A DNA stretch of 49,834 bases from an uncultured Petrimonas sp. (lineage in GTDB: Bacteria > Bacteroidota > Bacteroidia > Bacteroidales > Dysgonomonadaceae), in the NCBI GenBank assembly GCA_934621705.1, contig CAKTUP010000002.1, positions 1 through 49,834 of the forward strand, written 5' to 3'. Each line of letters starts with the position of its first letter. Position 1 is the first letter of the stretch. Of this stretch, positions 7,534-16,155 are shown one piece after another. The position numbers and the translations under genes are program-made. The notes under the pieces are model-generated. The model was not told the origin of the DNA and searched no databases. It saw only the letters and a list, made by a program, of their open reading frames with translations.

Positions 7534-7619
7534 AAGATTGTTATATTTTTCTTAGATTCTTCACTACGTTCAGAATAACACAAACATTTTTTTCGACACA
7601 AACCATATTGTTGCAAACA

Positions 7620-9986
7620 CTACTTTTTGGTTTTCTTTGCCGGAGCTTTGGTGGTTTTAGTTGTCTTCTTTGTTGACTTTTTAGCCGTATCGGTTTTGGC
7701 TGTTCCGTCGATAATCTGTTTACACAATTCGAGGGTCAGTTCTTCCGGTTTTTGCGATTTCGGAATCTTGAAATTTTCTTTTTTGTAGGAAATATACGGG
7801 CCGTATCTGCCGTTTAACACCTGCAATTCAGGCTCTTCGGCAAATGTTTTGATGATTTTCTCCCGGTCTTTTTTCTCTTTGGTTTCGATAAGTTCAATGG
7901 CTTCTTCGGCGGTAATTTCCAACGGATCCACACCTTTCGGTATCGAAACGAATTTGTTGTTATGCCGCACATAAGGCCCGAAACGGCCAACGGCAACGGT
8001 CATCTCTTTTTCTCGAAACTCGCCCAAAGAGCGGGGTAAATCGAAAAGTTTGAGCGCTTCTTCCAGCGATATGGTTTCGATGGATTGCGTTTTTTGCAGC
8101 GACGCGAATTTGGGTTTTTCTTCTTCATCGGGCGTGCCAATTTGCACCAACGGGCCATATCGACCGATCTTAACCGAAACCTGACGTCCCGTTTTTGGGT
8201 CTGCACCCAGCACGCGCTCGCCGGCTTTGTGCTCCATCCGCATCTCCATAGTTTCCTGCACAATCGGATGGAATGCTTTATAAAATTCTTTTATTGCGCT
8301 GTTCCATTGCTGCTTGCCTTCGGCAATAGTGTCGAAATCTTTTTCAACGGTGGCCGTAAAATGATAGTCCACTACTTTGGGAAAATATTCTACCAGAAAA
8401 TCGTTAACCACCATTCCTATATCGGTTGGAACCAGTTTGTTTTTGTCGGTTCCGGCAATTTCTTTTTTGTCGGTGTCTTTTATCTTTCCGTTTTTGAGCG
8501 CGAGAATATTGTAAACTCGCTCTTCACCTTCCACGGTTTTCTTTTCCACGTATTCGCGATTTTGAATGGTGGAAATGGTTGGCGCGTAGGTTGACGGACG
8601 TCCGATGCCCAACTCTTCCATTTTGCGTACCAGCGATGCTTCGGTGTATCGCGGCGGACGCTGCGTGAAACGTTGAGTAGCAGTGGTTTCCTGCATGGGC
8701 AGAATCTCCTTTACTTTCATCGGAGGAAGCAATCCGCCTTCGTTTTCGCCGTTTTCATCGTCGGTTCCTTCCATATAAACGCGCAAAAATCCGTCGAATT
8801 TAATTACTTCGCCGGTGGCGATGAATTTGCCGTCGGCGTTGGAAATATCGATGGTGGCGACTGTTTTTTCCAGTTCGGCATCTGCCATTTGCGAGGCGAT
8901 GGTACGTTTCCAAATCAGGTCGTACAGGCGTTTTTCCTGCGCCGTTGCTCCCGCTTCGTGCTCGTTGATGTAGGTGGGGCGGATGGCTTCGTGGGCTTCC
9001 TGCGCGCCTTTGGATTTGGTGGTGTATTTTCTGATTTTCAAGTAGTTTTCACCGTATTGTTCAATAATTTCGGCTTTGGCGGTATTGATGGCAAGCGACG
9101 AAAGATTCACGGAGTCTGTACGCATGTAGGTAATTCGTCCCGATTCGTACAACCGTTGCGCCACCATCATCGTTTGCGCCACCGAAAAACCGAGTTTTCG
9201 AGAGGCCTCCTGTTGCAACGTGGAAGTGGTAAACGGTGCTGCAGGCGATTTTTTGGCCGGTTTCGTGGTTATGTCTTCTACGGTGAAAACGGATGTTTTT
9301 AATTTCTCCAATAACGCCAGCGCTTCTTCTTTGGTTTTCAGGCGTTTGTTGTATTCGGCTTTTATTTCGTAGTGTTGTCCGTTTTCTTCTTTCGAGAAAA
9401 CGGCAATGATGCGGTAGGCCGATTCGGTTTTGAATTGCTGAATTTCGCGTTCGCGCTCCACAATAAGCCGCACGGCAACCGATTGTACGCGTCCGGCCGA
9501 TAGAGCCGGTTTTATTTTGCGCCACAAAACGGGCGAGAGTTCAAATCCCACAATTCGGTCCAATACGCGGCGGGCTTGTTGCGCATCAACCAGGTTTTTA
9601 TCGATGTTTCGCGGATTTTTTACGGCGTTTTGAATGGCAGGTTTGGTGATTTCGTGAAAAACGATTCGTTTGGTTTCTTTCTTTTTCAAGTCCAACGCTT
9701 CGTACAAATGCCACGAAATGGCTTCTCCTTCACGGTCTTCATCGGAAGCGAGCCAAACGGTTTCGGCGCTTTTGGAGGCTGTTTTCAGCTCAGAGACTAC
9801 TTTTTTCTTGTCTGCCGGGATTTCGTAAATCGGTTCAAAATTGTTTTCGATATCGATGCTGAAATCCTTTTTTTTGAGGTCGCGAATATGCCCGTAGCTG
9901 GACATTACTTTAAAATCGCTGCCCAAAAACTTCTCAATGGTTTTTGCCTTTGCCGGCGACTCAACGATAACCAAATTCTTTGCCAT
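7620..9986 (-). CDS. topA: DNA topoisomerase I (type IA)
   Basis: The 788-residue enzyme relaxes negative supercoils by transient single-strand cleavage. The N-terminal Toprim domain has VESPAKAKTIEKFLG and SDEDREGE (81-88). The catalytic tyrosine is Tyr287 in GRITYMRTDS. Instead of four-cysteine zinc ribbons, the C-terminus has three cysteine-free repeats with GRYGP or GRFGP cores, and then a Lys/Thr-rich tail of about 25 residues that should bind DNA. This Bacteroidota layout is normal, not a truncation. It is transcribed away from the yigZ-like gene's 3' end. Confidence 0.95.
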   Translation of the reverse strand: MAKNLVIVESPAKAKTIEKFLGSDFKVMSSYGHIRDLKKKDFSIDIENNFEPIYEIPADKKKVVSELKTASKSAETVWLASDEDREGEAISWHLYEALDLKKKETKRIVFHEITKPAIQNAVKNPRNIDKNLVDAQQARRVLDRIVGFELSPVLWRKIKPALSAGRVQSVAVRLIVEREREIQQFKTESAYRIIAVFSKEENGQHYEIKAEYNKRLKTKEEALALLEKLKTSVFTVEDITTKPAKKSPAAPFTTSTLQQEASRKLGFSVAQTMMVAQRLYESGRITYMRTDSVNLSSLAINTAKAEIIEQYGENYLKIRKYTTKSKGAQEAHEAIRPTYINEHEAGATAQEKRLYDLIWKRTIASQMADAELEKTVATIDISNADGKFIATGEVIKFDGFLRVYMEGTDDENGENEGGLLPPMKVKEILPMQETTATQRFTQRPPRYTEASLVRKMEELGIGRPSTYAPTISTIQNREYVEKKTVEGEERVYNILALKNGKIKDTDKKEIAGTDKNKLVPTDIGMVVNDFLVEYFPKVVDYHFTATVEKDFDTIAEGKQQWNSAIKEFYKAFHPIVQETMEMRMEHKAGERVLGADPKTGRQVSVKIGRYGPLVQIGTPDEEEKPKFASLQKTQSIETISLEEALKLFDLPRSLGEFREKEMTVAVGRFGPYVRHNNKFVSIPKGVDPLEITAEEAIELIETKEKKDREKIIKTFAEEPELQVLNGRYGPYISYKKENFKIPKSQKPEELTLELCKQIIDGTAKTDTAKKSTKKTTKTTKAPAKKTKK

Positions 9987-10154
9987 TCAACTTATTTTAT
10001 TTCCCGATGCGGGAGTTTCACTTCGTTTTTCGGGTGCAAAAGTAGTAATTTTGTGTCAGCAAAAAGAATTTTTAAGGTTTTGTTATTAATTATTGTGGAA
10101 AAACAATGGAAATTAAAGCGATTTTTATGATTTAATGCTATAATTTACAGTGAA

Positions 10155-10769
10155 TTATATGTATTTTTCTTGTTCTTTTTCGATTTTTACTCCGTAAATT
10201 TGCGAAAGGTTATTGTGCAATCGCTGAAATTCCGATTTTCGGATGCTGAGTTTTATCGTGCAGCTTTCGTTAAAATCCTGTTCCCAACTCACGTTTTCGA
10301 ATTGTTTTAAAATCCGCATCACATCGTTGAGCAACAAATACTCGAAGTGGATAATAAAAGTTTCATCGATGGTTTTTTCAACGATCTCTGCGTTTTTAAT
10401 CGCGTCTTCCGCCGCTTCTTTGTATGCTTTTATCAGTCCGCTTGTTCCCAGAAGCGTTCCGCCGAAGTATCGAATGACGAGAATCAGCACATTGGTGAGT
10501 TCGTAGGAATTTATTTGTCCGAGAATCGGCCTTCCGGCGGTTCCGGATGGTTCTCCATCATCGTTTGAACGATACTCTTCCCTACCCGATCCCAGCATGT
10601 ATGCCCAGCAAACGTGGCGTGCATCGTAATATTTTTTGCGATGTTCGTCCACAATTTGCTTTACTTCTTCAGCCGTTTTTACCGGAAAAATAAACGAAAT
10701 AAACTTGCTTTTTTTCTCGGTAATGTAGCCTTCGGCCGGGGATTCTATGGTTTTGTAGGTGTCTTGCAT
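10155..10769 (-). CDS. YigZ/IMPACT-family protein
   Basis: The 204-residue protein has the UPF0029/IMPACT N-terminal domain, with DARHVCWAYMLG, DDGEPSGTAGRPIL and RYFGGTLLGTSGL as strong markers, and a smaller C-terminal domain of the DUF1949 type. Function is not firmly known; eukaryotic relatives act in translational control. I chose the ATG at 10769 (MQDTYKTIESP), because longer in-frame starts run through the hicA gene on the other strand. Confidence 0.88.
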   Translation of the reverse strand: MQDTYKTIESPAEGYITEKKSKFISFIFPVKTAEEVKQIVDEHRKKYYDARHVCWAYMLGSGREEYRSNDDGEPSGTAGRPILGQINSYELTNVLILVIRYFGGTLLGTSGLIKAYKEAAEDAIKNAEIVEKTIDETFIIHFEYLLLNDVMRILKQFENVSWEQDFNESCTIKLSIRKSEFQRLHNNLSQIYGVKIEKEQEKYI

Positions 10770-10773
10770 GGGG

Positions 10774-10781
10774 CAAAGGTA
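10774..10781 (-). promoter_or_regulatory. Possible -7 box for the YigZ-like gene
   Basis: TACCTTTG reads on the minus strand 4 bases before the ATG, implying a leaderless or nearly leaderless transcript. No clear -33 box was found. Confidence 0.3.
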
Positions 10782-10789
10782 GGGAATTG

Positions 10790-10820
10790 TTTGAAATTTA
10801 GAAGAAAAAACATATATTTG
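10790..10820 (+). promoter_or_regulatory. Promoter of hicAB
   Basis: TTTG (10790-10793), 19 bases, and TATATTTG (10813-10820) fit the consensus. A second TAnnTTTG-like box (TACATTTG) is at 10835-10842. The start would lie about 35 bases before hicA. Confidence 0.55.
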
Positions 10821-10860
10821 TAACCAAAAATGATTACATTTGTCATTCAAAAATTGAGTG

Positions 10861-11121
10861 ATGAGCAGAAAAGATAAATTGCTAAAGCGGTTTTTAAGTG
10901 TTCCTAAAGATTTTACATACGCCGAATTAGTTACACTTTTGGGACATTTCGGATATAAAGAAGAAAGCAAAGGCAAAACTTCGGGCAGTCGTGTTGCTTT
11001 TTTCAAAGAAAACACCAATATTCCGATTATTACACACAAACCACACCCATCACCTAATTTAAAACCGTATCAAATACGACAGATTATCAATGAATTAAAA
11101 AACGAAAAATTACTACAATAA
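10861..11121 (+). CDS. hicA: HicA-family toxin (mRNA interferase)
   Basis: The 86-residue basic protein is a type II toxin expected to cleave mRNA. It has the HicA double-stranded-RNA-binding-like fold, recognisable from FTYAELVTLLGHFGYKE, the GSRVAF strand and the catalytic-His segment ITHKPHPS, followed by a C-terminal helix. The ATG at 10861 is preferred over the GTG immediately before it. hicB follows 2 bases after the stop, the usual toxin-first order. The locus is more AT-rich than its neighbours, which suggests horizontal gain. Confidence 0.85.
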   Translation: MSRKDKLLKRFLSVPKDFTYAELVTLLGHFGYKEESKGKTSGSRVAFFKENTNIPIITHKPHPSPNLKPYQIRQIINELKNEKLLQ

Positions 11122-11123
11122 CA

Positions 11124-11462
11124 ATGGGACAATTAAAATATAAAAATTATATAGGAAGTGTTGAATACAGCGAAGATGATAACATCCTGTTTGGTAAAGT
11201 TCAAGGAATTAGAGGTGTTATCAGCTACGAAGGAAATAGTTTGAGCGAATTGGAAACCGATTTCAAGAACGCCGTTGATGATTATTTGACTATTTGTCGC
11301 GAAAAAGGAATTGAACCGCAAAAATCATTTTCAGGCTCATTCAGTATTCGTATTTCCCCGCTTACACACGCTAAACTTGCTGAATTAGCGGGTGATGCCG
11401 GACAAAGTATTAACGCCTATGTGCGTAATATAATTGAAAAAGATGTGGCAGTTTCACATTAA
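11124..11462 (+). CDS. hicB: HicB-family antitoxin
   Basis: The 112-residue partner of HicA has an N-terminal degraded RNase-H-like HicB fold (YIGSVEYSEDDNILFGKVQG, then SYEGNSLSELETDFKNAVDDYL). Its C-terminal ribbon-helix-helix segment includes FSIRISPLTHAKLAELA and SINAYVRNIIEK. It should neutralise HicA and repress the operon. The gene ends 24 bases before the shared terminator. Confidence 0.88.
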   Translation: MGQLKYKNYIGSVEYSEDDNILFGKVQGIRGVISYEGNSLSELETDFKNAVDDYLTICREKGIEPQKSFSGSFSIRISPLTHAKLAELAGDAGQSINAYVRNIIEKDVAVSH

Positions 11463-11485
11463 ATGAGAATAAACTGCGTTGGATA

Positions 11486-11521
11486 TCAAAAAAGCGACAC
11501 CTTTCGGTATCGCTTTTTTGA
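11486..11521. terminator. Bidirectional terminator between hicB and nrdJ
   Basis: TCAAAAAAGCGA pairs perfectly with TCGCTTTTTTGA (12 pairs) around a 12-base loop. A and T tracts on the two sides make it active in both directions for the convergent genes. Confidence 0.85.
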
Positions 11522-11582
11522 TTAATGCGAATCGGAGTTAACTCCTATTCAGTCGTTGAACGTTGTTTCGCTTCACCCGATA

Positions 11583-14126
11583 TCATCCGCATTTGGAGGC
11601 TCCGCAGTTGCGGCATTTGAGGCACCCTTCTTCGAAAACCAGCGATTCGTGGTTGCAAACCGGACATTTTTGGCCTTTCATTTCGGTTTCGTTGGGAAGG
11701 TAGCGTTTCAATGCGCGCTCAACACCGTTTTTCCACGTGTTGATGGTTTCGCTGTCGAGTTCAAGTCCTGATACAAGCTTGATTACCTGATCAATAGGCA
11801 TTCCGTAACGAAGCACGCCCGAAATAAGTTTGGCATAATTCCAAAACTCAGGGTCAAACTTGCTGTCCAGCCCTTCGATGGTGATTTTGTAACCGCGACG
11901 GTTTTGGAATTGAAAATCGTAATGTTTTTGTCCATCGTTATAGTATGCTTTTATAATTTTTCCGGTAGTTACGTTTTTGGGAATCATTATTCCGTCGTCT
12001 TCGTCGTTGATACCGGTAAAAATCTCGTACGGCCGTCCGTTAAGCAAGCCGATAAAAGCAATCCATTTCTCTTTGTTGTTCTGGAATTTGATCACATCGG
12101 CATCCAGTTCCGTGGGACGGGAAGTTACGATTTGCGGCAGTTCGTAGCAATCGTCATCGCTTTTTTCGTCCTTCTTTTCTTCGTTTGTGATCAGTACGCC
12201 GGAACGCGATCCGTCGCGATAAACTGTACAGCCTTTGCAACCGCTTTTCCACGCTTCCATATATAGCTCACCCACAAGCTCTTCCGACACATCGTTCGGC
12301 AGGTTGATGGTTACGCTGATGCTGTGGTCCACCCATTTCTGAACACGACCCTGCATACGCACTTTCATCAGCCAGTCCACATCGTTGGAAGTGGCTTTGT
12401 AGTAAGGCGATTTTTCCACCAGCGCATCGATTTCTTCGTTCGAATATTTTTTGGTGGTGGAATAACCGTTTGCTTCCATCCACGTTACAAATTTATGGTG
12501 GAAAACCACGTATTCTTCCCACGAATCGTTATTCTCGTCCACGAAATCGATTTTCACGTCTTTGTCGTTTGGATTTACTTTGCGGCGACGCTTGTAAACC
12601 GGCATAAAAACAGGCTCGATTCCCGATGTGGTTTGCGACATCAAACTGGTTGTTCCGGTTGGCGCGATGGTGAGACAGGCGATGTTGCGCCGGCCGTATT
12701 TAACCATATCTTTGTAAAGCTGCGCGTCTTCTTTTTTGAGCCTGTTGATGAACGGATTGTTTTTTTCTCTTTCCGCGTCGTACACTTCAAAAGCGCCGCG
12801 TTCTTTCGCCATATCTACCGATGAACGATAAGCGTTCAGCGCCACCATTTTGTGCACTTTTTCCGAAAAATCGTTCCCTTCTTCCGATCCGTAGCGAATT
12901 CCCAACGCGGCCAGCATATCGCCTTCGGCGGTGATGCCCACGCCAGTGCGGCGGCCTTCGAGCGTTTTTTTGCGGATTTTCTCCCACAACGTGCGTTCCG
13001 TCGATTTTACTTCTTCCGATTCGGGATCGGTGTTGATTTTTTCGAGAATCATGTCGATTTTTTCCGACTCCAAATCGATAATATCGTCCATAATGCGCTG
13101 GGCAAGACGAATGTGTTTGCCGAAAAGCTCAAAATCAAAATAAGCATCTGCCTTAAACGGATTCACCACGTAGGAATACAAATTCACTGCCAGCAAACGG
13201 CAGCTGTCGTAAGGACACAGCGGTATTTCACCGCAAGGATTGGTGGAAACCGTCTGAAAGCCCAAATCGGCGTAACAATCGGGAACGGATTCCTTAATAA
13301 TCGTGTCCCAGAACAACACTCCCGGTTCTGCCGAGCGCCACGCGTTGTGCACGATTTTCTCCCACAACTCTTTGGCGTTGATCGTTTTCTGGTATTTCGG
13401 CTTGTCGGAATCGATGGGATATTGTTGAACATAAGGCTTGTCTTCCGAAGCCGCTTTCATAAATCCATCGTCAATTTTCACCGAAATGTTGGCTCCGGTA
13501 ACTTTTCCCTGCTCCAGTTTGGCATCGATAAAGTCTTCCGCATCGGGATGCTTGATGGAAACACTGAGCATCAACGCACCACGACGGCCATCCTGAGCCA
13601 CTTCGCGCGTGGAGTTGGAATATCGCTCCATAAACGGAACAAGCCCCGTGGATGTGAGCGCCGAGTTTTTCACGGGCGAGCCTTTGGGACGGATGTGCGA
13701 AAGGTCGTGCCCCACTCCGCCGCGCCGCTTCATCAGCTGCACCTGTTCTTCATCGATACGGATGATCGCCCCGTAAGAATCGGCGCTGCCACCCATCCCG
13801 ATCACAAAACAGTTGGACAACGATGCTACCTGAAAATCGTTTCCGATTCCCGTCATCGGGCTTCCCTGCGGCAGGATGTACTTAAATTGATCGAACAAAT
13901 CGAACAATTCTTTTTCACTCAGCGGATTGGCGTATTTCTTTTCGATTCTCGCTATCTCGTTTGCCAATCTCCAATGCATATCTTCGGGCGTTTTCTCGTA
14001 GATATTGCCGTCGCTGTCTTTCAAAGCGTACTTGCTAACCCAGACTTTCGCAGCAAGTTCATCGCCTTTAAAATACTCCAACGATGCGTTGTAAGCTTCG
14101 TCGAAAGTATAAATTCTTTTCTTCAT
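11583..14126 (-). CDS. nrdJ: Adenosylcobalamin-dependent ribonucleotide reductase (class II)
   Basis: The 847-residue enzyme makes deoxyribonucleotides using B12 as radical source. Recognisable parts are SNCFVIGMGGSADSYGAI (substrate-site cysteine near 106), NPCGEIPL, the phosphate-binding APTGTTSLMS and a TSCPD-type domain near residues 680-790. A C-terminal cysteine set (CPVCNHE, then CLKCRNCGASKCG) fits thiol-redox or zinc binding. The length matches the NrdJ family. Upstream lie 570 bases without a gene; I looked for a cobalamin riboswitch there and did not see its B12 box. Confidence 0.95.
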   Translation of the reverse strand: MKKRIYTFDEAYNASLEYFKGDELAAKVWVSKYALKDSDGNIYEKTPEDMHWRLANEIARIEKKYANPLSEKELFDLFDQFKYILPQGSPMTGIGNDFQVASLSNCFVIGMGGSADSYGAIIRIDEEQVQLMKRRGGVGHDLSHIRPKGSPVKNSALTSTGLVPFMERYSNSTREVAQDGRRGALMLSVSIKHPDAEDFIDAKLEQGKVTGANISVKIDDGFMKAASEDKPYVQQYPIDSDKPKYQKTINAKELWEKIVHNAWRSAEPGVLFWDTIIKESVPDCYADLGFQTVSTNPCGEIPLCPYDSCRLLAVNLYSYVVNPFKADAYFDFELFGKHIRLAQRIMDDIIDLESEKIDMILEKINTDPESEEVKSTERTLWEKIRKKTLEGRRTGVGITAEGDMLAALGIRYGSEEGNDFSEKVHKMVALNAYRSSVDMAKERGAFEVYDAEREKNNPFINRLKKEDAQLYKDMVKYGRRNIACLTIAPTGTTSLMSQTTSGIEPVFMPVYKRRRKVNPNDKDVKIDFVDENNDSWEEYVVFHHKFVTWMEANGYSTTKKYSNEEIDALVEKSPYYKATSNDVDWLMKVRMQGRVQKWVDHSISVTINLPNDVSEELVGELYMEAWKSGCKGCTVYRDGSRSGVLITNEEKKDEKSDDDCYELPQIVTSRPTELDADVIKFQNNKEKWIAFIGLLNGRPYEIFTGINDEDDGIMIPKNVTTGKIIKAYYNDGQKHYDFQFQNRRGYKITIEGLDSKFDPEFWNYAKLISGVLRYGMPIDQVIKLVSGLELDSETINTWKNGVERALKRYLPNETEMKGQKCPVCNHESLVFEEGCLKCRNCGASKCG

Positions 14127-14433
14127 TAATTAAGTTTTTTTGTTGACCGATTAATTTAACTATTTTCCAAATAATAAAATAAGAGATTTTCCCACAGTAT
14201 GGTTATTTGGGATTGCAAGTTTAAGAAATGTTTCAGAGTTAACAAAACGAATCAATAAAAAGTTTTCAACAAAACATAAAGTTTTCCAAAATATTTTTTA
14301 ATACACTCATTTACAGGATTGTAATTTTTAAAAATAGAAGAAAAGTTTTCTTTTCTGTCAAACTAATAAGTTAATCAATCGTTTACAGAATACATTTTTC
14401 AAATTATAAAGGTTTGCCCGGATTTAAACTAAA
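14127..14433. other. AT-rich gene-free region upstream of nrdJ
   Basis: This stretch holds no open frame, tRNA or recognisable riboswitch. It is strongly AT-rich and contains three copies of AAAGTTTTC (near 14269, 14279 and 14342), which may be binding sites. No consensus promoter for nrdJ was found. Confidence 0.4.
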
Positions 14434-14468
14434 AAAACACTCAGCGGTTGTAAATCGTTGAGTGTTTT
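14434..14468 (-). terminator. Intrinsic terminator, far downstream of the serpin gene
   Basis: AAAACACTCA pairs with TGAGTGTTTT, extended by CG pairs. Read on the minus strand the hairpin runs into seven T. It lies 230 bases after the serpin stop, so the serpin mRNA has a long 3' tail or a small RNA is made from 14470-14697. Confidence 0.75.
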
Positions 14469-14598
14469 GACGTTTGAGTGATAAAGTGCACAATGGCGAT
14501 TTAAAACGACAATAAATCGGGCGTAAAACAATCTTAAGTAATACTATTAGTACTTATCTTCTGGTGGAATGTTGTTTCGTTAATATGCGGCTAAAATA

Positions 14599-14617
14599 AC
14601 GAAGTTGAAAACTTCGT
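14599..14617. repeat. Short intergenic hairpin (family member 2)
   Basis: Arms ACGAAGTT and AACTTCGT surround the loop GAA in the serpin 3' region. Confidence 0.6.
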
Positions 14618-14660
14618 CTCCCGGTCGGTGGTAAAAATTTTACTGTCGCAAACGGTAAAA

Positions 14661-14693
14661 TTCTCACAATTCAACACTCATAACTCATAACCC
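14661..14693. repeat. Heptanucleotide mini-array at the serpin gene end
   Basis: Units such as TTCTCAC, CACTCAT and AACTCAT are in 7-base register and end 4 bases from the serpin stop codon. This is one of at least ten such arrays in the window. Confidence 0.5.
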
Positions 14694-14697
14694 GAAT

Positions 14698-15963
14698 TTA
14701 AATATCTTTTACCGATCCCATAAACAAAATGGCTCCGGTGGAGTTTTCCTGAATCACGTAAATAAAGGGTCTGTCGGCATTGAAAACTACTTTCGGGGGT
14801 GCAACAGGCATAGAAGTATTTACCATTCCAACTGTTGTAACGGCAGCGGCTTCTGTTCCCGATTCATCGGTGCTGATATATGTGTCTTGTTTAACAAAAT
14901 CGATGTATGCTTGAAAATCAGATATGCGAGAGAAATTAGCTTGATACGGATCAAAAGCGACCTCCATACCCATGGTTTTCAAGACATCATTTAATTTTTT
15001 GCTGTATTCTGTTTTGAATTTCGGCAAATAAAGTTCCACTTCGGCATTGCGTAACCGCGATGTTGCGTTGCTCCAATAGTCCTTGTTTTGCAGCGCGGAA
15101 ACCACATCACTCTGCTTCTTACCGCTTTTGGGCAGCAACACCAACATACTGAATGCCTGATTTCCGTAAGGAAGCTGCACAATTTGCATAGTTTCGTCTT
15201 CGGTATAATTGAATTCGGCGGTTTGCGACATCATATCCACCGTTCGTTTGGTTCCGTTTTGGGTCATAAATGCTTTCTTCGACGTATTTTTCGCTTCAAA
15301 CTTTGTTGTCCAGATACCTTTAAAATAAATGGCATTAAGCAAATACATCAAATCATCCGGCTTGGTTTCTTCTATCACTTTTTTAATTAAGCCGTTGGTA
15401 TTATCCGATGCCCATTTGTTGATAATGTCTTTGGTAGTTGGATGTGTGAAATCCACCGCTTGCACCGTTGCGTTGTAATAATCGGTATTGGTTTTGATGA
15501 AAGCAGGTTTTATCGCAACAAGTTTGTTGGTAAAAATGGAATTGGCAATCGATAATTTAGTGGACGGATCGGTTTTCAGCAACGCTTCTTTAAGCTTTTT
15601 GTAGTAACCGTTGACATCGTCGTCATTGTCAAAATTGTTCCATTTCAGCGTTTCCTTCATCGCGGTTTTGGTTTCGCCTGCCGCGCCGTTCCAGGTCATT
15701 GCCAGCGCCATGCTCAGGCTGAAAGGCGATACCATAAAACTTTTGTCTTCGTCGTTGGCTTCTTCATCATAGACATTGGCGAAAAATTCGAATGCGAACT
15801 GTTGGTCGGATTTTAAAAGTTCTTTTTCAGCGGTGGAACGAAGTTCTATTTTTATCGGATCGGGAAGATCTTTCGAATCAATTTCGTCGCCCGATTTATC
15901 ACATCCTGAGAACATTACTGCCAGCATCAGTAAGAAAGAATTGAGTTTAATCATTGAGTTCAT
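14698..15963 (-). CDS. Serpin-family serine protease inhibitor, lipoprotein
   Basis: The 421-residue protein has a short signal segment with lipobox MFSGC (Cys near residue 19), so it should be anchored in the envelope. The serpin core is clear: FAFEFFANVYDEE, SPFSLSMALAMTWNGAAGET, LLNAIYFKGIWTTKFE, and near the C-terminus DESGTEAAAVTTVG, the hinge before the reactive-centre loop, then VVFNADRPFIYVI. Small residues in the hinge suggest it can insert and be inhibitory. I chose the ATG at 15963 (15954 also fits) since upstream codons lack signal-peptide character. Bacterial serpins are thought to protect against host or neighbour proteases. Confidence 0.9.
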   Translation of the reverse strand: MNSMIKLNSFLLMLAVMFSGCDKSGDEIDSKDLPDPIKIELRSTAEKELLKSDQQFAFEFFANVYDEEANDEDKSFMVSPFSLSMALAMTWNGAAGETKTAMKETLKWNNFDNDDDVNGYYKKLKEALLKTDPSTKLSIANSIFTNKLVAIKPAFIKTNTDYYNATVQAVDFTHPTTKDIINKWASDNTNGLIKKVIEETKPDDLMYLLNAIYFKGIWTTKFEAKNTSKKAFMTQNGTKRTVDMMSQTAEFNYTEDETMQIVQLPYGNQAFSMLVLLPKSGKKQSDVVSALQNKDYWSNATSRLRNAEVELYLPKFKTEYSKKLNDVLKTMGMEVAFDPYQANFSRISDFQAYIDFVKQDTYISTDESGTEAAAVTTVGMVNTSMPVAPPKVVFNADRPFIYVIQENSTGAILFMGSVKDI

Positions 15964-16155
15964 AAATTCGGAAATTTTGGGGTTACGTATATATAGATGA
16001 GAGATCGGCAAAAACGCTGCATCTATAGTGGTTAAAAAAACATAAAACCATCGATTTTGTCTTTTTCTCTCGATGTTGATACGAAATTCAACGAAAAACA
16101 AATAAATTAGTTATTTTTGTATCCTTGAATTCATCACTTTTTTAATTGTCTGATA

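Noticed and set aside
12852..14129. A 425-codon frame opposite nrdJ
   Set aside because: Same reason; no family resemblance and no start context, and nrdJ is complete on the other strand.
14127..14433. Cobalamin riboswitch upstream of nrdJ
   Set aside because: I looked for the B12 box and the conserved GCC-rich core on the minus strand; the region is AT-rich and lacks both.
14127..14433. Replication origin
   Set aside because: The AT-richness and TTTTC(C/A)A motifs hinted at DnaA boxes, but no cluster of good DnaA boxes, no dnaA/dnaN neighbours and no strand switch typical of an origin is present.
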